A stretch of DNA of 64,000 nt. Origin: a virus. The position numbers and the translations under genes are program-made. Below the pieces are notes generated by a model, which was given only the letters and a program-made list of their open reading frames with translations, searched no databases and had not been told where the DNA came from. This document shows, piece by piece, positions 1-8,851 of the stretch (positions are counted from its first letter, which is position 1; every line of letters starts with the position of its first letter). Where the stretch lies: IMG/VR virus record IMGVR_UViG_3300026484_000095, positions 45,820-109,819 of that record; one strand, written 5' to 3'.

Positions 1-1854
1 TCAGGTAAATCAACTACAATGGTATCAAAGGCTTACAGGTTTATAAAAATGGGACTGAAGCCACATAACATCTTATTAACTACATTCAGTAATAAGAGTG
101 CTAAGGATTTAAGAACTAAATTCCGAAATACATTTGGCGATAAGGTTCAAGGCACTCCTATGATTACAACTCTCCATAGTTTCGGTATAGAGATATTAAA
201 AACATTTTTCAAGATAAAGACACCTATCATTCTTACAGAGTGGAAATCTCTAATGGTTATACGAGAGATATGTGATAATATGGGTCTATTTGTTAATGAA
301 GATACTGGAATGAAATGGAACAAGAAAGACCAAACAGCTTTTGTAAGACAAGTGTATGATGGACTTGATTATCTTAAAAGTAATATGATAATCAATGATA
401 TAAGAGATATATCAACTGGTAAAGTTCTTATCAATGAGTTCAAGGATAAATCTAACTGGTTCTCCTCTGAACTGTTTGCTCAAATCGTAGTGCAATATGA
501 AAATGTTAAAAGAGAACGGGGTTTCTATGATTACAATGACCTGATATTCAGAGTATATTATGAGTTACTAAATCATAAGAAAATTCTAGCTAAGGTTAGA
601 AAAAAGTATAAAGTGGCTATAATTGATGAAGCACAAGACTTAGACGCTTCTCAATGGGCTTTTATCTTATTGCTAAGTATGGGTCAAAGACTTATAGCAG
701 TTGGAGATAAAATGCAAAACATATATAACTTTCGGTACTCTGTTCCTGCGAATTTTAGCACAACTTTCTTATATAAGTTCTTTGGTAAAGTCATAGAGCT
801 ATCATTGGAGAATAATTATAGAAGCACCAAGAATATCGTAGATATTGGAAACATTGTACGATACATAGGTAAAGATAAATTGGTTTCTAAATCTTTTAGA
901 CCTAAGGTGCAAGGTTCAGTTAAATTCATCACAGTTAAAAACAACCTACAAGAGGGAACAGCTATTGCTGACCAAGTTAAAAAAGCATTAGAGCAAGGTT
1001 ATTCATTAGGCGATATAACTATCATCTGTCGTAGTAATATGTATATCAAAACAAATGTAGAACCTGCATTAGTTCGTAATGATATTCCTTATATGCTACT
1101 ATCTAAACAAATCGGTAAGAAGCTAACAGATAAACCTGCTAATCAAATTTATTTCAATATCTTATCATTATTGATTAATCCCAATGACATTACTTCGCTA
1201 TCAGATTTAACTGTATATATAAAAGGGTGTGGAGAGAAGTTTGCAGATGAACTTGGTAAGCAGTTGCTAAGAACTGGGGATATTAGAAGTGTCTCCGTGT
1301 CAAGTAATAACAAAACTAAATTAGATAATGTAAAAGTTCTTTACAATGAAATCTATAAACTGAGAAATAGTATTAGCAGTATTAAGCTAATAACTAAAAT
1401 GCTTGATGTAATAGGGTATCTTATAAATGTTTATCTTAAACCCGAAATTGTATCTAACAAAGAGAGGGAAACAATCGAGCAAGTTATATTAAACTGGGTT
1501 AATTATTACAAAGGCGAGGGTATAACTGATGTATGGGAAAACATCAATCAAGTTCTATTTGAGATAGACTCATTTGATGCAGATGATAGCGAAGATAAAG
1601 TAAGAGTAGGAACTATACATTCGCAGAAGGGACTAGAGCAACCTATATCAATATGTGCAGGGTTTGTAGGGTATAAGCAAAGACCTGATGTAGATAATGA
1701 TAATGTTAATATGTTGTATGTTCAACTATCAAGAGCTATGGATAAATTGGTGGTTATTAACTCAATCGATTATGTTCTAAAGAGTGGCGACACAGTAAAA
1801 GGTGCTATGTTATCACAAATGAAAATTTTATTAAGTATATTAAAGGGGGAGTAA
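1..1854 (+). CDS. UvrD/Rep-like SF1 DNA helicase (5' end cut by window)
   Basis: Superfamily 1A 3'-5' helicase expected to unwind DNA in replication or repair. The frame is open from base 1, where SGKSTT, the end of a Walker A motif, is read, so the true start lies upstream; the first ATG at 19 is internal. Visible motifs in order: DEAQD (motif II, codons at about 625), GDKMQNIYNFR (motif III), ENNYRST (motif IV), GTIHSQKGLE (motif V) and YVQLSRAMD (motif VI). This order and spacing are those of UvrD/PcrA/Rep. The stop codon TAA is immediately followed by the ATG of the next gene, so the two are probably co-transcribed. Only the first few residues appear to be missing. Confidence 0.9.
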   Translation, partial: SGKSTTMVSKAYRFIKMGLKPHNILLTTFSNKSAKDLRTKFRNTFGDKVQGTPMITTLHSFGIEILKTFFKIKTPIILTEWKSLMVIREICDNMGLFVNEDTGMKWNKKDQTAFVRQVYDGLDYLKSNMIINDIRDISTGKVLINEFKDKSNWFSSELFAQIVVQYENVKRERGFYDYNDLIFRVYYELLNHKKILAKVRKKYKVAIIDEAQDLDASQWAFILLLSMGQRLIAVGDKMQNIYNFRYSVPANFSTTFLYKFFGKVIELSLENNYRSTKNIVDIGNIVRYIGKDKLVSKSFRPKVQGSVKFITVKNNLQEGTAIADQVKKALEQGYSLGDITIICRSNMYIKTNVEPALVRNDIPYMLLSKQIGKKLTDKPANQIYFNILSLLINPNDITSLSDLTVYIKGCGEKFADELGKQLLRTGDIRSVSVSSNNKTKLDNVKVLYNEIYKLRNSISSIKLITKMLDVIGYLINVYLKPEIVSNKERETIEQVILNWVNYYKGEGITDVWENINQVLFEIDSFDADDSEDKVRVGTIHSQKGLEQPISICAGFVGYKQRPDVDNDNVNMLYVQLSRAMDKLVVINSIDYVLKSGDTVKGAMLSQMKILLSILKGE

Positions 1855-2594
1855 ATGAGACCTAAAAGAAAAAAGAGAAAGCTCATTAAACCTAATAACA
1901 TTTACAATATGGACGCTAGGAAGCTGTTAAGACTTATCCCCAGCAATTCTGTAGATTTAATTGTAACAGACCCTCCTTATCCCGTTATAAGTGGTGGTAG
2001 GAATGGAAAAAACAGTAAAGACCCAAAAGGTGTATTGTTAGCTAATGATGGTAAGATATTCAAACATAATGATATTTCAATTCACGAATGGTTACCTGAA
2101 TGTTATAGAGTATTGAAAGAAGATACACATATCTATATTATGACCAATATGCTTAATTTAGTAGAGTATCTTAATGCAGTAGAGAAATACGGGTTCAAGA
2201 TACATAATCTTTTAGTATGAGTTAAGAATAATGCAACTCCTAACAAGTGGTATATGAAAATGTTGAGTATACTATCTTTGCTAGAAAGGGTAAGGCTAAA
2301 TATATAAATAACCCTAGCTCTCTAACAGCCCAGAACCATAAGAATAAAGATAGAGGTAGAGTGAATGAATCATATCACCCAACAGAAAAGCCTCTAACTT
2401 TAATGAGAGAGTATGTAAGTAATTCTGCTAAGACAGGAGATTTAGTTTTAGACCCGTTTATGGGTGGTGGGGCTGTACCCATAGTATGTCAAGAGCTTAA
2501 TATAGATTATATAGCAAATGATATAGATGAAGCTTATTACAAAGTAGTTCAAGACCGTTTAGAATTGGAAAGAACTGATAATTGGTTTCAATAG
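1855..2594 (+). pseudogene. Broken beta-class DNA methyltransferase (in-frame TGA plus -1 frameshift)
   Basis: S-adenosylmethionine-dependent N6-adenine/N4-cytosine methyltransferase. The first ORF (1855-2220) has catalytic motif IV as DPPY at residues 39-42. The second (about 2247-2594, another frame) has HPTEKP and the SAM-binding LDPFMGGGA. The order DPPY then DPF.GGG is beta-class. Translation through TGA at 2218-2220 gives LLV-stop-VKNNATPNKWYMK, then a -1 shift in an A-run near 2257-2259 restores NVEYTIFARKGKAKY. The TGA sits where the intact paralogue at 13192 has Trp (LLTWWKYN). So the gene looks like one coding region with two lesions: a TGG-to-TGA change and a one-base loss. A sequencing error could explain the second lesion more easily than the first. 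Two separately translated subunits are a less likely alternative. Confidence 0.8.
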
Positions 2595-2943
2595 ATAGTT
2601 AATAAATAGTTAATAAAGTTCTATATATTGTAAAAAGTTCTTATAGTTATAAAGAGCTTCATATTTGGCTTATATGGGTTTAAAATAGTTTATTAAGGGT
2701 AAAGTGTATCTTAGAGAGAAAAAGGCTTAAAAGGGCTTAGAATTAAATTTTAAAATTTATAGTAAAAAATCTCTTCTTTAAGGTATATTTAAGCTATATT
2801 TTTATATCATTTTTTATCTAAAAAGTTAAAGAGCTTTTTAGGGTTATTTAAAATCATATTGTTAAGCTTTAATAGTTTATTTTTATAGCTTCCGAATCTT
2901 TATTATAATTTAGTATAAATAAGAAAAAATAAGGATATTAAAA
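2595..2943. other. 349-bp AT-rich non-coding gap with promoter-like sequence
   Basis: No ORF of useful length lies here on either strand. The stretch is very AT-rich and carries several short A/T runs. Near its end it holds TATAAT (2904-2909) and TATAAATA (2914-2921), the latter identical to the T4 late promoter core, followed by an AAGGA ribosome site in front of the ATG at 2944. The two broken methyltransferase ORFs end just before it, so part of the gap could be decayed coding sequence, but I see no residual protein similarity. Confidence 0.5.
2904..2921 (+). promoter_or_regulatory. Candidate promoter (TATAAT and TATAAATA)
   Basis: Two -10-like hexamers sit 23-40 bases upstream of the ATG at 2944, in the longest gap of this region. 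TATAAATA matches the T4-type late core, but in so AT-rich a genome such words also occur by chance, so this is a weak inference from position. Confidence 0.3.
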
Positions 2944-3753
2944 ATGGAAAATGTAAAATTAACTAAGGGTTCTAAAGTAAAGTTAGCAGGTAAAGAGTAT
3001 GAAGTAACTGTTGTTGGTTCAAATCAAGTTACATTAAAAAATGTAAAAGATGGTAAGACTAGAAGAGTTGCTTTTAGTAGTTCTGCCTATGCTAAGATTG
3101 AAGTCCTAGAACTTGTTGAAAGCAAAGAAACAGAAGCAAAAGAAGAGAAGACTTCTAAAAAAGCTCCTAAAAAGAGAGAGGGTAAGAAACTTCAAGAGAA
3201 AGAAGATATTAAACCTCTTAACATTGAAGAGTTTGAGATGGAATCTTGGAAAGAACTTGTAGGGGAAGTGGAAACAGTAGAAGAAGCACCTCATTTCAAG
3301 TTTGAAGCTGAAACATTCACTTCTGCTTGGATATATTCAATCCAAAGAGCAAATAAAGCTCAAAGACTAGAGTATATCTTGAAAAAGTTAGAGATGGAGG
3401 GAGAGGACAGTTTCTTTGGGTTGCTGTTAGCTATCTATAAAGTTAGACAAAATTACAAGTTTAACTTTAACAAGTTTGAGCAACGAGTTCTTCAAGATAA
3501 AGTTCATCAAGGTAAAAGAGCTAAAAAGATAAAAATCGCAGATATTTTAGAGGCAATGAAACCTGCATTACATAAATCTCAAAATAAAATCACAATGGAG
3601 ATGTATGACGCTGTTATCAAAACAATACCTGATGATGGTGTTGATGGTAAGCAAAGTTGGATTTTCTATGCAATAGATGGTCTATGGACTGATGTTGGTT
3701 CTCTAAAATTATCTCAACAAGATTTAGCAAATATCAAGATACCTATGTCATAG
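2944..3753 (+). CDS. Unknown protein with KOW/SH3-like N terminus and charged linker
   Basis: 269 residues, not recognised. Residues 1-55 look like a small beta-barrel: KGSKVKLAGKEYEVTVVGS followed by QVTLKNVKDGKTRRV, a pattern seen in KOW or SH3-like nucleic-acid-binding folds. The same pattern opens the protein at 4290, so the two may be related. Residues 60-90 are a Lys/Glu-rich linker and the rest is predicted helical with no motif I can name. It has its own promoter-like gap upstream and an AAGGA ribosome site. Its downstream neighbour is a thioredoxin. Confidence 0.7.
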   Translation: MENVKLTKGSKVKLAGKEYEVTVVGSNQVTLKNVKDGKTRRVAFSSSAYAKIEVLELVESKETEAKEEKTSKKAPKKREGKKLQEKEDIKPLNIEEFEMESWKELVGEVETVEEAPHFKFEAETFTSAWIYSIQRANKAQRLEYILKKLEMEGEDSFFGLLLAIYKVRQNYKFNFNKFEQRVLQDKVHQGKRAKKIKIADILEAMKPALHKSQNKITMEMYDAVIKTIPDDGVDGKQSWIFYAIDGLWTDVGSLKLSQQDLANIKIPMS

Positions 3754-3848
3754 TAGGTGTCTTGACGGTCATTGGTTTTGCGGTGGGTTCGTTTGCTATA
3801 AAAATAAGCTATTAAGCTGAAACAATAAAATAATGTTAAAGGAAAGTT

Positions 3849-4202
3849 ATGACTGAGATTAGTGTAAAAACTGAGCAAGAGCTTGATGATGTTGTAAAGA
3901 GTAATGATTTTACTATGATTCGTTTCTCTGCTCAATGGTGCAACCCTTGTAAGATGTTAAATGAAACTATGGAGCAAAATGTATTGACTTCTGATGAGAT
4001 TGACAGTAGCAAGATTGCTTTTGTTAAAATAGATGTAGATACACCAGAGCTTCAAACTTCCGTAGTACCCAAGTTTGATGTCCGTTCAATTCCTTATGTA
4101 GTCTTTGTAGATAAGCAAGGCACGAAGATAGAGGGTCTCAGTTTTGTTGGGTATAGAACTCCCGAAGATATACTAGAAATAATTAAGGGTTTATATTCTT
4201 AA
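3849..4202 (+). CDS. Thioredoxin
   Basis: Small dithiol-disulfide oxidoreductase of 117 residues, the normal length of the family. The active site is W30-C31-N-P-C34, a WCxPC variant of the usual WCGPC, followed by the thioredoxin-fold sequence KIDVDTPELQ and a cis-Pro strand in VRSIPYVVFVDKQG. Phage thioredoxins commonly serve as reductant for ribonucleotide reductase, and nrdA/nrdB lie about 26 kb downstream; that link is inference. The start is supported by AAAGGA seven bases upstream. Confidence 0.9.
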   Translation: MTEISVKTEQELDDVVKSNDFTMIRFSAQWCNPCKMLNETMEQNVLTSDEIDSSKIAFVKIDVDTPELQTSVVPKFDVRSIPYVVFVDKQGTKIEGLSFVGYRTPEDILEIIKGLYS

Positions 4203-4226
4203 TTATCCCTTAGAGAAGCTATTTTT

Positions 4227-4253
4227 GTTAGAGGTTAAAATTTAATCCCTAAC
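4227..4253 (+). terminator. Hairpin after the thioredoxin gene
   Basis: GTTAG.GGTTAAA pairs with TTTAATCC.CTAAC in the 87-bp gap before the gene at 4290. No long U-run follows, so it may be an attenuator or RNA end rather than a classical terminator. Confidence 0.35.
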
Positions 4254-4289
4254 TTCGTATTTGGGTTAATCCTATTAAGGAGGTAAAAT

Positions 4290-5645
4290 TTGAAAATAAT
4301 CAAGGTAGGTGCAGAAGTTAATTACTTGGGTCGCAATCATATCATTACAGATGTGACGGAACAAGGAGTTACAATAAAGCGAGTTGAAGCACTCCCTAAT
4401 GAGTATTCTATTTATATCCGAAATGGCTCTGAACGATTTTTTAAAATCTTTCAAAAGGAGTTCAATGTAGAGGACATAGAAGTTACTGATGATGGAGGAA
4501 CCGATGTTACATTGGTAAAGTCTAATCAACAAGATGAAGATGATGAGGAATACGAAGATGAGTATTTGTCATTGAACGATTTTATCGTTAATCTTACAAA
4601 AGCTCACACTGGTTATGCAAACAAAGAGGGAGTACTCGAATTTCTTGAGTCGGAAATCTTTGATTTTGACGACCCGTATAATGAGCTGAAAAGGTTTACT
4701 GTATCTTGTTGGCTTAATAGAAGACTGTTGGTTAAATTTCAAACTGACAAAATTCAAGAAAGTTTAGACAAAATTCAAAACAGACAGGAGGTTTATTCTA
4801 ATGAGTTAAGATTATTCATTGAAAGTGCAGTAGGTGATTTAACGGAACCTTCGGCTAAGGAGTTAAAGAGTTTAGCTCAATTAATTCCTTTGGAAGACGA
4901 AGAGTTAATTGTTAATATCATTAGAGGTTTTGATATACCAACACTATGGTTAAATCAAATGGAAGTTAAAGAGCTGTTAGAAGAAGCAGACTCTCAATTT
5001 TTAAACAATTCAAACAAGGAAAAAATTATGGCAACAATCAAAGGTTTAAGCGACAACACAGTTAAAGAGATGTTAGATTTATTTTCAGCAGAAGCAAACG
5101 CAAGAGGGCTTGTTGGTGCAGAGGTAGAAGATACTGAGGAAGATGAAGAAGAAGAGCTAGACTTGGAAGCTATGTCTATCAAAGAGCTAAGAGCTTATTG
5201 TAAAGAAGAGGGTATCGACATCAAAGGTCTAAAGACAAAAGATGATATTCTTGATGCAATCTACGGCGAAGATGAAGAGGAAGCTGATGACGAAGAGGAA
5301 GAAGCTGATGAAGATGAAATCGACGAAGAAGAGGCAGAAGATATTGCTGATGAAGAGGCAGAAGATGAAGAATATACTGAGGAAGAGCTTGAAGAGTATT
5401 CTTTGAAAGACCTTAGAGAAATCGCTGATGAAGACTTCGGTATCGAGGGTGTTAAAAAGATGAAAAAACCTGCCCTTATTGAGGCTATCCTTGAAGCACA
5501 AGCAGAAGATGAAGATAACGATATGCCCGATTTTGAATCAATGACTCTAAAAGAGCTTAGAGATTTTGCAAAAGATGAGGGTATCGACACAAAAGGTCTT
5601 AAAAAGCAAGAGCTTATCGACGAGCTTGAAGCATTATATGAGTAA
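4290..5645 (+). CDS. Acidic protein with three SAP/Rho-N-like repeats
   Basis: 451 residues, starting at TTG behind a perfect AAGGAGGT (4277-4284). Residues 1-45 resemble the KOW/SH3-like start of the protein at 2944. The C-terminal third has three copies of a roughly 36-residue helix-extended-helix module at about 293-328, 367-404 and 415-451 (consensus SLKELRDFAKDEGI..KGLKK..LI), separated by Asp/Glu-rich linkers. Such SAP/HeH/Rho-N-like modules usually bind nucleic acid. The RecA tail at 12.4 kb carries the same module, which suggests a role in the same nucleoprotein machinery. An internal ATG at 5028 with its own ribosome site could give a 205-residue product. The exact function is unknown. 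Confidence 0.75.
   Translation: MKIIKVGAEVNYLGRNHIITDVTEQGVTIKRVEALPNEYSIYIRNGSERFFKIFQKEFNVEDIEVTDDGGTDVTLVKSNQQDEDDEEYEDEYLSLNDFIVNLTKAHTGYANKEGVLEFLESEIFDFDDPYNELKRFTVSCWLNRRLLVKFQTDKIQESLDKIQNRQEVYSNELRLFIESAVGDLTEPSAKELKSLAQLIPLEDEELIVNIIRGFDIPTLWLNQMEVKELLEEADSQFLNNSNKEKIMATIKGLSDNTVKEMLDLFSAEANARGLVGAEVEDTEEDEEEELDLEAMSIKELRAYCKEEGIDIKGLKTKDDILDAIYGEDEEEADDEEEEADEDEIDEEEAEDIADEEAEDEEYTEEELEEYSLKDLREIADEDFGIEGVKKMKKPALIEAILEAQAEDEDNDMPDFESMTLKELRDFAKDEGIDTKGLKKQELIDELEALYE
5017..5030 (+). promoter_or_regulatory. Possible internal translation start inside the SAP-repeat gene
   Basis: AAGGAAAAAATTATGGCA, in frame with the TTG start (codon 247), closely matches the leaders of real genes here (AAAGGAAAAGTTATGGCA at 7920 and 45992). 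It would yield a separate C-terminal protein containing all three SAP-like repeats. Confidence 0.4.
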
Positions 5646-5661
5646 GAAGTTGGTGCAAAGG

Positions 5662-5690
5662 TAAGGGGTTTAATTACCCCTTATGCTTTT
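5662..5690 (+). terminator. Rho-independent terminator-like hairpin
   Basis: TAAGGGGT (5662-5669) pairs with ACCCCTTA (5676-5683) and is followed by TGCTTTT. It lies just after the SAP-repeat gene and before a 75-bp AT-rich leader, which fits a transcript end. Confidence 0.6.
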
Positions 5691-5764
5691 ATATATGTGT
5701 ATCTATTATGTATATATGAGAGCATAAAAGTATAGGCATAAAATGATTATAAAGGTGGTTTACG

Positions 5765-6481
5765 GTGGCTAAAATAGATGTTAATCAATTAAAAGAGTTA
5801 AGGGAAGAGTGGAGCGAAATAGCACAAGATACGGCTGAAACATTGGAAACAATAAAGCAAAGAAGCGATAAAATAAAAAATGAAGCTAAGAAGCTGATAG
5901 AAGATTTTACTAAGAGTAAGTATTCACTATCTAAGGTTACAGATAGAGTTATTAATAAACATACTTCGGCTATTGCAGGATTAAAAGATATTCATAATTC
6001 ATTGCATAAAGCACAAGAACTATCAGAGCATTTTAGAGCTATCTTGTTACCTAATGATGTAGAGTGCTTATCAGATGGTAAAGCTATTTGGGACGAAAAG
6101 TATGCAGAGTTCACTGGCGATATTGATGTTATAGCATTGTTACAAACAAATACAGATAAAGAGCGAGAGCATTATTATATCTTTAAAGATGGGCTTACTG
6201 CTTGGTCTTATATTAGAGCTAATTCGCAACAGATGGAGAGCTATGAAAAGTTCTTAACTAATCAAATCTTTGGCTTTAATAGGTTAGATAATCTAGTGCA
6301 AAAGTTAGAAAATATCAAGGCAAATGAGCTATTTACTGATATGAATGATGATAGCAGAATGAATAAAGATGAAGATGATAAAATCTTCAATAATGATGAT
6401 ATAGACGAAGATGGTGTAGAAGCTATGCCTAAAAGACGAAAAAGAAAATCTTTAGGTAAAAGATTAAATAAAGTTAAGTAG
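5765..6481 (+). CDS. Coiled-coil protein of unknown function
   Basis: 238 residues from a GTG start preceded by AAAGGTGG. The first 95 residues are rich in heptad-like Glu/Lys/Leu stretches and probably form a coiled coil. The middle contains aromatic residues (HYYIFKDGLTAWSYI) and the end is an Asp/Asn-rich segment followed by a basic tail (PKRRKRKSLGKRLNKVK). It abuts the Pif1-like helicase with a 7-bp gap, so a role in replication is possible. I recognise no family. Confidence 0.7.
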   Translation: MAKIDVNQLKELREEWSEIAQDTAETLETIKQRSDKIKNEAKKLIEDFTKSKYSLSKVTDRVINKHTSAIAGLKDIHNSLHKAQELSEHFRAILLPNDVECLSDGKAIWDEKYAEFTGDIDVIALLQTNTDKEREHYYIFKDGLTAWSYIRANSQQMESYEKFLTNQIFGFNRLDNLVQKLENIKANELFTDMNDDSRMNKDEDDKIFNNDDIDEDGVEAMPKRRKRKSLGKRLNKVK

Positions 6482-6488
6482 GTCTATT

Positions 6489-7856
6489 ATGTTCACCTTA
6501 AATCCTAATATCAAACCTAGTCCTCTAGCTAGTAAAGTTCTTAAAAAGTTGTTAGAGGGTAGAAATGTTTTTCTAACTGGTGCAGGAGGTATGGGTAAAT
6601 CACACCTAACAAGGGAATTGATAAGTTTTTTTCCTAACCCATTGGTCTTAGGTTCTACAAATCTTGCCGCAACTATTTTAGGTGGCTCAACGGTTCATTC
6701 AGCATTTTGTCTTTATAATAGTAAAAATATAAGAGAGTTACAAGCTAAAGACCGAGATAGAATCAAAAGAATATCTATGTCAAAAGGTGTTAATATAAAT
6801 ACAGCAAAACATATTTACTTCTCTAAGATAAAAAAGGTTATACAAGCTACCAATGTAATTTTTATAGACGAAATATCTATGTTATCAGCAGAAGTATTTG
6901 ATGCAATGCACTATCGTATTCATTCATTGATGGGGGACGATTATAATATTCCTATGATAGTGATAGGGGATTTTTTCCAATTACCACCTGTTAAAAGTTC
7001 AATGTGCTATACCTCAAAGAATTGGGATTTCTTTATTATAGAGTTAGCAGAGATGAAAAGGAGTTCTAATAAGTCGTTTACGGCAATGCTATCTGATTTA
7101 AGAAAGGGTTATTATTCTAAAAGAGTTAAAAATTTTATTGATAATCATTCAGTAGATTATGAAGAACCTCCTCTTGATATGTTAAGAGTATACCCTAAAA
7201 ATGATGCTTGTGCTGACCATCATAAATTAGCTTTACATTCATTAAAAGGTAAAACATACAAGTTTAGAGCACGAATTAATAATATAGCAAATTTAAGTCC
7301 TGATAAGGTTCAAGACTTTATGGAAAAAGGCTGTCCTGCTGAACCTCTTGTTCAATTAAAAGTGGGTGCTAAAATCATCTTTGTAGTGAATTATCAATCC
7401 GACCAAGATGATGGGTATTATAATGGGGAAACTGGGAAAGTATTAGCTATAAATAAAGCCGATAGAACTATATTGGTTCAAAAAGGTAATGGAAAAAAGA
7501 TAACCGTAGGAGAGTTCATATTTACTAAGGAGAGGTATGATACTATATCAAGTAATCAGTTGAGATTAGTTAAAGAGTTAGAGGTAACTCAAATCCCTTT
7601 GAAATTGGCTTATGCTATGACTGTTCATAAAACACAAGGTATGAGTATCAAAGAACCCCTTTATGTTAATTGTTCTAAGATGTGGAAGAGGAATCAAGGA
7701 CTTGTCTATGTTGCATTAAGTCGTGTAACATCACCTGACTTAATATATATTTCTGATTTTCAAAAGAAAGTTCATTTGAACATACGAAGAGATATAGCTG
7801 AATTTTATAAGGAGGAAAAGAGAAAGGGTAACTTGGTTAGGTATAAAGGTTATTAA
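6489..7856 (+). CDS. Pif1/Dda-like SF1B DNA helicase
   Basis: 5'-3' DNA helicase of 455 residues. Walker A is GAGGMGKS at residues 31-38, Walker B is FIDEISML, and motif III is GDFFQLPPV, the form typical of Pif1. The C-terminal motifs are MTVHKTQGMS (motif V) and YVALSRVTSPD (motif VI). Between them is a small domain with GETGKV, as in other SF1B enzymes. Phage proteins of this type assist replication start and remodel stalled forks. It lies upstream of the SSB-like and EndoVII genes. Confidence 0.88.
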   Translation: MFTLNPNIKPSPLASKVLKKLLEGRNVFLTGAGGMGKSHLTRELISFFPNPLVLGSTNLAATILGGSTVHSAFCLYNSKNIRELQAKDRDRIKRISMSKGVNINTAKHIYFSKIKKVIQATNVIFIDEISMLSAEVFDAMHYRIHSLMGDDYNIPMIVIGDFFQLPPVKSSMCYTSKNWDFFIIELAEMKRSSNKSFTAMLSDLRKGYYSKRVKNFIDNHSVDYEEPPLDMLRVYPKNDACADHHKLALHSLKGKTYKFRARINNIANLSPDKVQDFMEKGCPAEPLVQLKVGAKIIFVVNYQSDQDDGYYNGETGKVLAINKADRTILVQKGNGKKITVGEFIFTKERYDTISSNQLRLVKELEVTQIPLKLAYAMTVHKTQGMSIKEPLYVNCSKMWKRNQGLVYVALSRVTSPDLIYISDFQKKVHLNIRRDIAEFYKEEKRKGNLVRYKGY

Positions 7857-7867
7857 GTTAAAAAGTG

Positions 7868-7886
7868 GTATACTGTGAGAGTATAT
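7868..7886 (+). promoter_or_regulatory. TATAC...GTATAT dyad upstream of the SSB-like gene
   Basis: TATACT, a five-base spacer and AGTATA form an inverted repeat in the 63-bp gap, about 33 bases before the ATG at 7920. Similar dyads precede the genes at 42936 and 45992, so it may be a promoter or operator element. Confidence 0.35.
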
Positions 7887-7919
7887 TAAGTATTCTAAAA
7901 TTAAATCAAAGGAAAAGTT

Positions 7920-8801
7920 ATGGCAACTACAAGAAGAAGAGCCTCAAGTAAAAGTGCAGAGAGTAAAGCTCCAACTAAAAGAGTTAAAAAGACAGCAAAC
8001 AAAAAGGAAGCTCCAACTAAATCAAGAAGAGCCTCTAAGGTTGAAGATACAGAAGATGAAGATGATTACGAGAGTATCAGAGATGCAAAACCTGAGGGAG
8101 AGAAAGCTGAAACATTTAAGCTAGATGACAAAAAGCAGAAAAAGAGAATCGGCTTCCCACTGGTAACAAAAGCAGGTACTGTAGGTATGGTCAAAGTGCA
8201 TTATTTCAAAGCTAAGTTTAACACAACATTGGCAGATGGTAAATGGCACGCATTTCAAGCTCCAACAGACCCTGATTTATTGCAGATGTGTAAAGACCAC
8301 CCAAATCTCGATGAGAAAACAGAGAGAGCTACTATCGTTATCGTTTATGATACAGATAGTAAAGGCAAGGTTTATGGCAAAGGTGACGATATAGGTTATG
8401 AGCTTCTAGCTATGAAAATCAACAATCCAAAACTTATCGAGCTACAAGATATTGATGAAGATGATGATTTAACTCAGGTAGATGTGATGGTTAGATTGGA
8501 CGCTTCAAAAGATGTCAAGTTCCAAGATATGAGATTTAAAACAGCAGGTGACGCCCTTTGGCTTAATGATATGGATTCAGAGGAAATCCAAGAGGAGGCT
8601 AAGGCTCTAACTAAGAAGCTAAAAGATGTTATAGCTTTTAAATATGATGATGAAAAAATCGAGGCTCTTATCGGTGATGGTGATGTAGATGACGATGATT
8701 ATGACGATGATTATGATGATGATTATGATGACGATGAGATAGAAGATGATGAAGAGGAGGAAGAGAAACCTGCTCCAAAGAGAAGAGCTAGAAGAAGATA
8801 A
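7920..8801 (+). CDS. Probable single-stranded DNA-binding protein with acidic tail
   Basis: 293 residues in three parts: a basic, Lys/Arg/Ser-rich head (1-40), a central beta-rich region (about 75-245), and a strongly acidic tail with three tandem DDDY repeats ending in a basic RRARRR. The centre (VKVHYFKAKF, WHAFQAPTDPDLLQMCKDHP, IVIVYDTDSKG, GYELLAMKI) follows the layout of gp32-like phage SSBs but lacks the paired cysteines of their zinc site. An acidic tail is the usual partner-binding element of SSBs. Position between Pif1-like helicase, EndoVII and recA supports the call. The family assignment is an inference and needs a profile or structure comparison. Confidence 0.5.
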   Translation: MATTRRRASSKSAESKAPTKRVKKTANKKEAPTKSRRASKVEDTEDEDDYESIRDAKPEGEKAETFKLDDKKQKKRIGFPLVTKAGTVGMVKVHYFKAKFNTTLADGKWHAFQAPTDPDLLQMCKDHPNLDEKTERATIVIVYDTDSKGKVYGKGDDIGYELLAMKINNPKLIELQDIDEDDDLTQVDVMVRLDASKDVKFQDMRFKTAGDALWLNDMDSEEIQEEAKALTKKLKDVIAFKYDDEKIEALIGDGDVDDDDYDDDYDDDYDDDEIEDDEEEEEKPAPKRRARRR

Positions 8802-8809
8802 ACTCTTAA

Positions 8810-8850
8810 AGTGCTAATAGTTAAAACTCTATTAGCACTCTTCCTATTTC
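8810..8850 (+). terminator. Terminator after the SSB-like gene
   Basis: A perfect 11-bp stem, AGTGCTAATAG (8810-8820) with CTATTAGCACT (8829-8839), is followed by the pyrimidine-rich CTTCCTATTTCTC. It begins eight bases after the stop codon. Confidence 0.7.
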
Positions 8851-8851
8851 T

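Noticed and set aside
1855-2594. TGA as a sense codon (Trp) in this genome
   Set aside because: Many intact genes end in TGA with ATGA overlaps (13195, 15130, 24041), so the code is standard; and a -1 shift is needed as well.
5261-5590. Minus-strand Ser-rich ORF opposite the SAP-repeat gene
   Set aside because: It is the shadow of Asp/Glu-rich codons (GAT/GAA read backwards as Ser/Phe); no ribosome site or domain. The same applies to the other long antisense frames, for example 12269-12460 and 63297-63863.
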